Origin: Planctomycetaceae bacterium
GTDB taxonomy: Bacteria > Planctomycetota > Planctomycetia > Pirellulales > Pirellulaceae
Direction: 5' to 3'
Length of the DNA: 64,000 bases
Assembly (NCBI GenBank): GCA_020638975.1
Contig: JACKHN010000011.1
Span: 248,001-312,000 of the forward strand
Position 1 is the first letter of the stretch. Every line of letters starts with the position of its first letter. Shown here in pieces: positions 26,321 to 33,604 of this stretch. The translations under genes were made by a program, and so were the position numbers. The notes under the pieces are model-generated. The model worked only from the letters and a program-made list of their open reading frames with translations. It was not told where the DNA came from and made no database searches.

Positions 26321-27253
26321 TTAATCTCTCGGATAATCTCGCCACATCCAGCGCATCGCATCGGGGAAGATCGCGGTTCCGTGCTTGGCGCTGTGAACGC
26401 CTTCACCAAAGATGAACCGGTGGTCGTAGCCTTTCTCCTGCAACACGGCAGCCATTGCCTTATTCGCTTCGGGCCAACTGCCGAACTGATTCACGATGTC
26501 GTTCGCTCCGTCTTGCTGAAAGATCCGAATCGGTTTCTTGTCCGACTTGCGAACCAGCTCGGGATAGGCGTTGCCGCCGCGGATGTTCGTAAAGCTGCCA
26601 ACCGTCGTAAAGCACTTGCGGAAGGCGTCGGGGCGTTCCCAGCAAACTGTGAAAGCACAGATACCGCCGGAACTACTGCCGCCGATGCAGCGTCCTTCCG
26701 GATCGGTCGTCAAATTGTACTTCTTGCTAACTTCAGGCAGGATCTCATCGAGCAGGAACTTCGAGTAGACATCGCTGAGCGTGTCGTACTCCACACTGCG
26801 ATTCTTTCGCGCCGCCGGGCGACCATCGGGACGTTTGCGAGGCGCTTCGCCGGGCTTCAGTGGCACATCACCTGGTTCGATGAAGATGCCAATCGTGACC
26901 GGCATCTCGCCCTTGTGAATCAAGTTGTCGAAAACGGTCGGCGCTTCGTACATGACGCGGTCCTGGCAGACGAACACACAAGCTGGCTTGCTGGCATCGT
27001 ACTGCTTTGGCACATAGACGAAGTAATTGCGAACGGTCCCTGGATAGATCTTGCTATCGTTCCATGCGTACTTCGTCACCTCACCCTTGGGCACACCGTC
27101 TTGCGGTAGCGAGTCCGGGCCGAGTACATACTGATCATCGGGCGACGATTGCTTCTTACTCGCGCCCTTCTTGTCAGGCCGCTGTGCAATCGCGACGGTG
27201 GCGATCAGTGAAAAAAGAAGTAACGCGTTTAGACATCGAGACGAAAACGGCAT
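26321..27253 (-). CDS. Secreted esterase, enterochelin-esterase-like
   Basis: A 310-residue alpha/beta hydrolase with a signal peptide (about 1-23). YFVYVPKQYDASKPACVFVCQDR, DEILPEVSKKYNLTTDPEGRCIGGSSSGG (nucleophile Ser194 in G-S-S-S-G), QQDGANDIV (acid Asp) and FGEGVHSAKHG (His) give the full triad in the order of the Fes/esterase D group. Targets could be acetyl, feruloyl or siderophore esters; the secreted context of sulfatases suggests plant or algal sugar esters. A 36-bp-arm palindrome lies 42 bases upstream of its start. Confidence 0.85.
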   Translation of the reverse strand: MPFSSRCLNALLLFSLIATVAIAQRPDKKGASKKQSSPDDQYVLGPDSLPQDGVPKGEVTKYAWNDSKIYPGTVRNYFVYVPKQYDASKPACVFVCQDRVMYEAPTVFDNLIHKGEMPVTIGIFIEPGDVPLKPGEAPRKRPDGRPAARKNRSVEYDTLSDVYSKFLLDEILPEVSKKYNLTTDPEGRCIGGSSSGGICAFTVCWERPDAFRKCFTTVGSFTNIRGGNAYPELVRKSDKKPIRIFQQDGANDIVNQFGSWPEANKAMAAVLQEKGYDHRFIFGEGVHSAKHGTAIFPDAMRWMWRDYPRD

Positions 27254-27295
27254 TCTTTAGCTCTCTATGTAGTTTGAAAATGCAATATCGAAATT

Positions 27296-27387
27296 CTCTG
27301 CGGCCCTCTGCGCCTCCGCGAACTCTGCGTTTGCCACCAAACCGTCAGATTAACGCAGAGTTCGCGGAGGCGCAGAGGGCCGCAGAG
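27296..27387. repeat. Perfect palindrome with 36-bp arms
   Basis: Arms 27296-27331 and 27352-27387 are exact reverse complements with a 20-base loop. The stem is rich in CTCTGCG/CGCAGAG blocks. It lies between two genes on the minus strand, 10 bases from the stop of the DUF3604 gene and 42 bases before the esterase start, and could form a cruciform or end transcription. Its sequence differs from the GTACGACGG and GTAGGA families. Confidence 0.85.
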
Positions 27388-27397
27388 AGGAAAATAT

Positions 27398-30300
27398 CTA
27401 TCCTTCTGGTTGGACCAAGATCCACATCGGTGATGCCCAGACCAGTTCACCTGAAGTTGCTCCTTCTAGGTCGGGGACTTGTTCGCCGCGTACGTAGTAG
27501 TAGCTAGTTTGGCCGATCGTCGGATTCGGGTCGGTCCACTGGAAATGAACATCCCTTACGTTCGGCTCGACAACATGAACCTCGACATCATTCTTGATGA
27601 TAGTCACTTTACCGATCTTCTCGGCACCGATCAGTCGCACATCGATCGTCGGCGCGGTGGTCGTGCTGAACTCTTCGCCCATGAAGTGCGTTGTGTCGCC
27701 GACTTGGCAGCGGACATCCGCGATGATGTTGTCGGTCGCTCCGTAGACACGCCGCTTACGAACGGCATCAAGTATTCCTTGCCGCGTCGGTTCGGTCACT
27801 AGCACGTTGCAGTAGCTCAAGTGGGTCGAGATGTGATCGCTGCTCGACTGGAAAGCTAAGCGATAGCCTCGTAGCAGGGCGAGACTGACGAACCCTTTAG
27901 GACGCCAACCGCCGATACTTTCCTTGTCTGGCGTGGACTGCTTCAGCTTGGCTTCGGTCACGGCGGAACGCGGCGAGTCCGGGCGTTCGTAGTTGTTGCG
28001 ATCGCCTTGATAGATCTCGACGAACGGTTCGACTTCAGAGTCATGGTTTCGCCAGTCGGTCCCCATATCAGTAGCGGAAGTGTGCGAAGCACACAGACCA
28101 CCGAAGTAGTGCAAGTACATATAGAGCAGGTTCGTGTCCGGTGCCGGAGCGAATTCGTCGGGAGACGAAATCGGCAAACGCGGCAGCGATCGGACGCCGC
28201 GATACGCGAACATGCAATTGCGATGTCCTTCGGGATAACGAACGCTGCGCTCGTAGCTGTAGACCGGCACAAAATGATTGGGAAGCGTAAACAGCGTGAC
28301 CGCCTTCTGGGTTGTCCACCACGAATACTCGCGGCCATTGCCGTAGTCATGATCACCGTCGCCGATCCAGTCCATGCCAGCGGCGTCGATCGCATATCGC
28401 CACATATCGAGCAGCCCGCCGTCGCCGCCACCGTCGGGCGAGAGTTCGGTATGTCGATGGAATTCACCTCGCCAAATCTGCAGTGTCTCGTCGCCAAGTT
28501 GCACGCGATAGTCTCGCATCCGCTGGATGTCGGCTTGCTCCAACGCGATGGAATCGGCGGCGTTTGCCGGAACCTCGGCGGCAATTGGCTCTAACGATAG
28601 AAGCCCGGCCAGGTCACCAAATGCCTCACCGCGAATCCTGCTGAACATGATGTTATTGTTCGGATCTTCTTGACCCCGATTGCGTCCGCCTCGTCGCGGT
28701 TGAGCGGCCTGCGCATCGACACCGATGTCCGCATCGTCGCTACTTCCCGGCAAGTGAACATCTTCCAAATCGAACGGATTGATTTCGCCTCGTCCGTCAC
28801 CGGAGAACACGACCATAACTCCGTCGTTTTCGTGGCTGGTCAGCGACGGTCGGTTGTCCAGGATATTGTTCGAGTGCGGCAGCCAGACAGCGTCTGACCA
28901 GCCGTCATTGCTAAGCCGCGTGATGTATTCGCACCATACGGAACCGACACCGACACGCCAGTTGCTTCCCGGCTTGCCACGGAACGCCAGCCAAATGCCG
29001 CCGTGTTCGTCACTGGATAATCGCGGATAGGAAGGAGCGATTGCAGTGATCGGTTGCCGGTTCGGTTGGCGACGTGTCGTTGCTTTCTGATTGGCTTTCT
29101 TTTTCTTCCCCGCCGTGGCCTGTCCTGCGGGACGCGCGCCTGGCATCGCATCCATTACGTCCTCGGGAACGAACCACTCGCCTTTGCTGTCTCGCACCTT
29201 CACCTGTAACGAACGACCGGTTTGATACAGCGGGATACCTTCCTTCTTTAGGGCCCCGAAATCCTTGCCCCATTGATCGCCACTATACTCGTACGCGATC
29301 CACAGACGCTCCTCTTGATCGTACGTCAACGATGGACGCACTTCGAAAGCGAGCGACGCGGCGACAGGTTGCGGCGAAGCGAGAGTGCCGTCGCTGCCAA
29401 GCGTCGTGAGATAGACATCATAGTCACCTTTGTCAAAGCTGTCCCAAGCAATCGCGACGTTTCCTTTGGTATCAGTTGCGATCGCGGGCTCCCATTCGTT
29501 GCCTTTGAATTGACTGACTCGCGCGGGCTCTGAGAATTGACCGCCTTGTTGATGAGCTGCGAATACATGGAAGTTCGCCTCACGCGCGCCAACCCAGGTC
29601 ACCCACACATTGCCCTTTGAGTCGGTTGCTGCAGCTGGCATAAAGTCGGTGCCAGTTGTCTTGCTAATATTGACGGGTTCGCTCGGCTCACTGCCGTCAG
29701 CCGCAAAGCTCCGCGCCATCAACTCCCAATTGCCGTAATCAAGATTCTTATCGGCGTCGAGATGAGCCGAATAGAACACCCACACACGACCCGCGCCGTC
29801 AACCGACACAGCGGGACGATAGAGTTCGTGCTTGCCGTCGGTAACCGCGATGGGTTCGCTCCATTGGCCTTTGCGATAGATTCGCAAGTACAGTTGTTCG
29901 CCACCGGCTGGTTGTGCCAAGTACGCGAGATCGCCTGGTTGTTCGATCATGCGAACGGGCGTTCCCAAGTTCGTGGCGGCAGGCGATTCTGGCGTAGCGG
30001 GCCGTTCGCGAGGGCCTTGAAAATCACGACCGCGAGTGAAGGACAGATAGACGGCATAGATCGTGCCATCCTTGCCGGTCGCTGTCGCCGGATAATCTTC
30101 GTCGGCGGTTGTGGCTGCCAGCACGTCAATGTAAGGCACTTGTTCGATCAACAAGTTGCCGTTGGCCAATGCCAGACTCGTACCGAATGGAAGTTGATTC
30201 AGCGTGAAAGTTGTTTTCACGGGTTCGGTGTCAAACCGGATCGGCTCATCGTGTTTGCAGCCGATCAACGTTACAAGAATGCCGTTATCTTGGATGGGTA

Positions 30301-30598
30301 GTTGAAAGCCAGCGGCCACGCGCGCCCTTTCGCCCGAACTTTGTGGCGACTTGCGTCGTGTACGAACCGACCACGACTCGCCATCGGCCGAATCGTTCTG
30401 CACCCAACGCCAGCCGCGAATCGATTCCACCTTGCCGGTACCCACGGACAGCTTGCCGCTCCAGTCGGTCGGCTGTTGGTCTTTCATGCCGAAGTTAATA
30501 CGGAGCGTGACTCGGTTGGTGTCGGCCCCCAGCGACAAGCCGCTAAACGTGGTAAGGCAAAGTAGCGTCCCGATGATCGGCGCGAAGAGTCGCTGCAT
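27398..30598 (-). CDS. Large secreted protein: beta-propeller-like repeats plus DUF3604 (PHP-like) domain
   Basis: A 1066-residue protein with a signal peptide (about 1-24). Residues about 150-620 hold at least five propeller-like repeats with a pattern such as DSKGNVWVTW, DTKGNVAIAW, DGAGRVWVFY, QEERLWIAY and EHGGIWLAF. A DUF3604/PHP-like metal domain follows: WRGEFHRHTELSPDGG (His near 714 and 716), WIGDGDHDYGN, ASHTSATDMG and SSDHIS. PHP-fold proteins are metal-dependent phosphoesterases or related hydrolases. GAGGTGA precedes ATG 30598. The sulfatase at 30726 lies 127 bases upstream on the same strand, so a shared role in polymer breakdown is possible. Confidence 0.82.
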   Translation of the reverse strand: MQRLFAPIIGTLLCLTTFSGLSLGADTNRVTLRINFGMKDQQPTDWSGKLSVGTGKVESIRGWRWVQNDSADGESWSVRTRRKSPQSSGERARVAAGFQLPIQDNGILVTLIGCKHDEPIRFDTEPVKTTFTLNQLPFGTSLALANGNLLIEQVPYIDVLAATTADEDYPATATGKDGTIYAVYLSFTRGRDFQGPRERPATPESPAATNLGTPVRMIEQPGDLAYLAQPAGGEQLYLRIYRKGQWSEPIAVTDGKHELYRPAVSVDGAGRVWVFYSAHLDADKNLDYGNWELMARSFAADGSEPSEPVNISKTTGTDFMPAAATDSKGNVWVTWVGAREANFHVFAAHQQGGQFSEPARVSQFKGNEWEPAIATDTKGNVAIAWDSFDKGDYDVYLTTLGSDGTLASPQPVAASLAFEVRPSLTYDQEERLWIAYEYSGDQWGKDFGALKKEGIPLYQTGRSLQVKVRDSKGEWFVPEDVMDAMPGARPAGQATAGKKKKANQKATTRRQPNRQPITAIAPSYPRLSSDEHGGIWLAFRGKPGSNWRVGVGSVWCEYITRLSNDGWSDAVWLPHSNNILDNRPSLTSHENDGVMVVFSGDGRGEINPFDLEDVHLPGSSDDADIGVDAQAAQPRRGGRNRGQEDPNNNIMFSRIRGEAFGDLAGLLSLEPIAAEVPANAADSIALEQADIQRMRDYRVQLGDETLQIWRGEFHRHTELSPDGGGDGGLLDMWRYAIDAAGMDWIGDGDHDYGNGREYSWWTTQKAVTLFTLPNHFVPVYSYERSVRYPEGHRNCMFAYRGVRSLPRLPISSPDEFAPAPDTNLLYMYLHYFGGLCASHTSATDMGTDWRNHDSEVEPFVEIYQGDRNNYERPDSPRSAVTEAKLKQSTPDKESIGGWRPKGFVSLALLRGYRLAFQSSSDHISTHLSYCNVLVTEPTRQGILDAVRKRRVYGATDNIIADVRCQVGDTTHFMGEEFSTTTAPTIDVRLIGAEKIGKVTIIKNDVEVHVVEPNVRDVHFQWTDPNPTIGQTSYYYVRGEQVPDLEGATSGELVWASPMWILVQPEG

Positions 30599-30725
30599 AA
30601 ATCACCTCGTGATGGATGGGTTACTCGTGGCGAAAAAAAGTCTAAGCAAATCGGAGGTCCACTCAAGTCAACTGAGCCGTGGTTTCCCGCAGGTGGGTCA
30701 AGGGGAGCGGCGAGCTATATCCACT

Positions 30726-32207
30726 CTATTTCTTCTTCTTGGTCGTAGCGCCCGCTGCCGGATTGGCTCGCGGAGACAGATAGTTGTCGAACACATCGCC
30801 AGTGCCAAGCACTCGCGGATCTTGCTGCTGCTTGAGTTCTGCGAACAGTTTGTCACGCAGTTCGGCAGCCTTGGCGGCGAAGGCCGGAACAGACGCGAGG
30901 TTGTTGACGCAGTCTGGGTCTTTGGCAACGTCGAACAGCTGCTCGCCCGGGCGTTTGCCGAACGCATGCTGCCAGTAAACGTCCGATGGTCCCGCATCTT
31001 CGGCCAATTTTTTGGTCGGGCTGGCGTCGGTGTCTTTGAAGCCAACATCAGGATCGCCACACGGCCAACGATCAGGGGCAAAGTTGTGGACGTAAAACAT
31101 GTCACCCTCGCGAATCGCTCGCGCCGGGTAACCCAATCCCGCTGGCGTACCAGGTCGACAGAGCACGTCGTTGCGTTCACGCCCGACGATGACAAACGAG
31201 CGGTCTCGCGATGGTTCGTTCTTCAAGAGGTCAGTGAAGCTATGCCCTGTAATCGGGGACATGCCGGCTTGCTCGCCATTGATGCCCATCAAGTCGAGAA
31301 AGGTCGGTGCCAGATCGATGAAGCTGATCATGTCTGCCACGCGACGCGCAGGTTGCGTGATGCCTCGCGGCCAACTCGCGATGAATGGAATGCGGTGTGC
31401 GTCGTCGAAAGTGTGGCCTTTGACTCGTGGGAACGGCATGCCGTGATCGGACGTGACGATCACCAACGTATTCGCGGCTTCGCCGCTGGATTCGAGTGCA
31501 TCGACGAGAGAGCCGACTTGCGTGTCGAAAGCTTCGACCTCGATGGCATAGTCGAGCATGTCGCGGCGCACGATGTCATTGTCCGGCCAGTACGCCGGTA
31601 CGTGGTCGATATCGGACGGCTTCTTGCCTGCTTCGATACCCGAGTCGGGTTTGTAGCCGCGATGCGGATTGCTGCTGCCGAACCAGTAGAAGAACGGTTT
31701 TCCTTGTGGACGCGACTTGAGGAACGCCGTCAGTCCCGCGCCGGGGTTTGTGCCCCCTTTGACACCTTCTGCTTTACCCAAGCCGAAATCGCGTGGCTTG
31801 CCTTCTGCCGTCTTCGCCTCTCCCGGTCCCCACGTCTTTCCAGCGCTGCCACAATGCACACCTGCTTCGGCTAATACTTCAGAGAACGCCATGAACTTGG
31901 CAGGGAAGTAAGGCTGATGATTGGCCGCCTCTTCCAGTTGCCACGGGTTGCGACCGGTCATAATCGCCGCACGGGACGGGGCACATTTCGATGTTGGTGT
32001 ATACGCGTTGTCAAAGATCAGCCCGGCCTTGGCAAGTTGATCGATGTGTGGTGTCTTGACCCAGTCGCAATCGTATGCCTGCCCGTAATGCCGCGACGCA
32101 TCGTCGGCGATGATGAACAACACGTTGGGAGTCGATGCATTCGGTGCCGCGCTGGCCGAGTCCGCGATCAGAATCGCGGGGACGAATAGCAAAAGGAGCG
32201 TTTTCAT
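30726..32207 (-). CDS. Secreted sulfatase (CAPSR type), sulfamidase-like
   Basis: A 493-residue sulfatase: signal peptide 1-20, NVLFIIADDASRHYG with the metal Asp pair, and the formylglycine signature CAPSR at residues 75-79. SSNPHRGY and SDHGMPFPRVKG follow. The short first motif and the NPHRGY run are like heparan N-sulfatase-type enzymes, so an amino-sugar N- or O-sulfate is a plausible substrate. The Lys-rich tail (TTKKKK) is odd for a secreted protein. It is transcribed away from the DUF4177 gene, 42 bases downstream of that gene's stop. Confidence 0.9.
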   Translation of the reverse strand: MKTLLLLFVPAILIADSASAAPNASTPNVLFIIADDASRHYGQAYDCDWVKTPHIDQLAKAGLIFDNAYTPTSKCAPSRAAIMTGRNPWQLEEAANHQPYFPAKFMAFSEVLAEAGVHCGSAGKTWGPGEAKTAEGKPRDFGLGKAEGVKGGTNPGAGLTAFLKSRPQGKPFFYWFGSSNPHRGYKPDSGIEAGKKPSDIDHVPAYWPDNDIVRRDMLDYAIEVEAFDTQVGSLVDALESSGEAANTLVIVTSDHGMPFPRVKGHTFDDAHRIPFIASWPRGITQPARRVADMISFIDLAPTFLDLMGINGEQAGMSPITGHSFTDLLKNEPSRDRSFVIVGRERNDVLCRPGTPAGLGYPARAIREGDMFYVHNFAPDRWPCGDPDVGFKDTDASPTKKLAEDAGPSDVYWQHAFGKRPGEQLFDVAKDPDCVNNLASVPAFAAKAAELRDKLFAELKQQQDPRVLGTGDVFDNYLSPRANPAAGATTKKKK

Positions 32208-32249
32208 AAACGTGCAATATCCTACTTAAAGTTTCGAGCTAGGAAGTGC

Positions 32250-32540
32250 CTACGCCTTGGGTCGCTTAAAGAAATAAGCCAACTTGGTCGTCGTTCCATC
32301 TATAACTATCGATTCTACTCCAACCAACTCCCAACCTTCATTGCCCAAGCGAACGATCTGGCTGCTGGTATCGCCGTCGCCAATTCCGTTTGTTGCATCG
32401 ACCGACATGGCGAGATGCTCCCACTGAATGCTCTGAGCGTTCACCGCGGCTGTCGTCGTGCTGCGCGAGACGATTAACAGCAGCATCGTGACCGCCAATC
32501 CAATCGTGAACAGTTGCGTCGGGATGTTTCGTTTCTTCAT
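32250..32540 (-). CDS. Small DUF4177-like protein with membrane leader
   Basis: A 96-residue protein. An N-terminal hydrophobic segment (about 11-25) is followed by a DUF4177-type domain: WEHLAM, then LGNEGWELVGVESI and the final strand AYFFKRP. ATG 32540 is chosen because the 17 residues of the longer frame carry no leader. DUF4177 proteins are small and of unknown function. It lies just upstream of the sulfatase on the same strand. Confidence 0.7.
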   Translation of the reverse strand: MKKRNIPTQLFTIGLAVTMLLLIVSRSTTTAAVNAQSIQWEHLAMSVDATNGIGDGDTSSQIVRLGNEGWELVGVESIVIDGTTTKLAYFFKRPKA

Positions 32541-32620
32541 AAGGTGGCTTTCTGTCAGGTGTGAGGTAGGGATGCGAAGCGTACCGCCCAATTATGCTAA
32601 CGCACCGATGTGGCAATCGG

Positions 32621-32869
32621 CTATAGGCTGCGGACGGTAACTTGGCGACCTTGATGGACCGAGTATTTGTTGGATTGAACGATGTAGCTTGACCTCTCGA
32701 CCTTGATGAATACATCGCCACCCTGCTGCTCGACGCTGACGGCAAGGGCCGAATGGTTGGAACGGTGCGGGACGACAATTGTGGTCAGCACGTAGTAACT
32801 GCCTCGTCGAGGAACAACTCGCGTACGCGACTCATATCGCCCGCGTTCGTCATAATGATGGTCGCCGCT
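32621..32869 (-). pseudogene. Possible gene remnant, C-terminal end only
   Basis: This frame has no ATG, but reads like protein for its last 60 residues: SYYVLTTIVVPHRSNHS, then GGDVFIKVERSSYIVQS and a final HQGRQVTVRSL before the stop. Alternating strands suggest a small beta domain. No start codon with a ribosome site is seen and upstream stops cut it. It may be the end of a broken gene, or a short gene with a GTG start. Family unknown. Confidence 0.35.
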
Positions 32870-33070
32870 TCACGAGGGTTGCTACCGGCAAGAACTCTAA
32901 AGATGCGTGGAACACTTGCGCGGGATGATTTTTATTGTATGAAGGCACGCCGAGTTCGAAGTGATCTCGCAACGTTGTACCTAGCGACGTGTCGCAACTG
33001 GGATGCGAAGGACGCGGCACGATTCGCCGTCTACGTTCCAAAGACACGAAAGTCAATCTCGCTCGGGATC

Positions 33071-33204
33071 AGGGCTTTCGTTTTGTTCAATCTGTACAAC
33101 TTGTACGACGGTTCTCCGAAGTCGTCGACCTCAGTAATTCGTTGCTCGACGGCTTCGGAGAGCCGTCGTACGAATCCATTCAAATTGAAAAGCTGAAAAG
33201 CCCT
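33071..33204. mobile_element. MITE-like palindromic element, copy 2
   Basis: Inner arms 33103-33129 and 33145-33171 match at 24 of 27 positions (two of the three mismatches would be G-U pairs in RNA) and begin GTACGACGG as in copy 1 (8767-8897). The outer motif AGGGCTTTCG begins at 33071, and GAAAAGCCCT ends at 33204. Between outer and inner motifs a TTCAA block is also shared. The two copies have different loops and central stems. Confidence 0.75.
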
Positions 33205-33215
33205 GCGCTCGGGAT

Positions 33216-33410
33216 TTAGTTGCAACTGGTCGCCGCCAGCTGTGCAAAGTGAAGATCCTTGCTCGCATCGAAGTGAGCAAACAACTCGAAATGGCGTGCT
33301 TCATCGTCACTGATTCCCAACAACTCGCATTGGCATTTCGTCAGCGTCGGCAAACCGAGGCAGTACCACTCAAAGTTGTGATTCGCTACCTGACCCCACC
33401 ATCGAACATC
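33216..33410 (-). pseudogene. Possible gene remnant next to the MITE-like element
   Basis: A 64-residue frame without ATG, ending at the TAA at 33216-33218. It reads like protein: RWWGQVANHNFEWYCLG, then GISDDEARHFELFAHFD and a short tail. The palindromic element lies just past its stop. It looks like the C-terminal end of a truncated gene. Family not recognised. Confidence 0.35.
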
Positions 33411-33604
33411 TTAATGGGGCTGAAGTTGCTTAGAATGAGGATGAACTACAATACTGTAGAACTGGGAACAATATATTATTGTTTGGGGAATGAAACGCCG
33501 CTTATCATGATGGCGTGTAATGTCCGCCGCTTGGCGATGGCAGGTACGAGTAGCTCAATAGCCGTTATGCCAGCGTTCTCTAGCCACAACTAATTTCCAA
33601 TGCC

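Larger units (their letters stand above)
32541..33604 (+). other. About 1 kb without an intact gene
   Basis: It holds two possible decayed gene ends on the minus strand (listed separately), one MITE-like palindrome (33071-33204), and an AT-richer part near 33420-33600 before the cytochrome gene. The open frames on the plus strand here do not look like protein. Confidence 0.5.

Noticed and set aside
30351..31874. 507-residue open frame on the plus strand
   Set aside because: It is opposite the DUF3604 gene and the CAPSR sulfatase and has no ribosome site or family motif.
32753..33196. 147-residue open frame on the plus strand
   Set aside because: It runs through the palindromic element and lacks protein-like composition.
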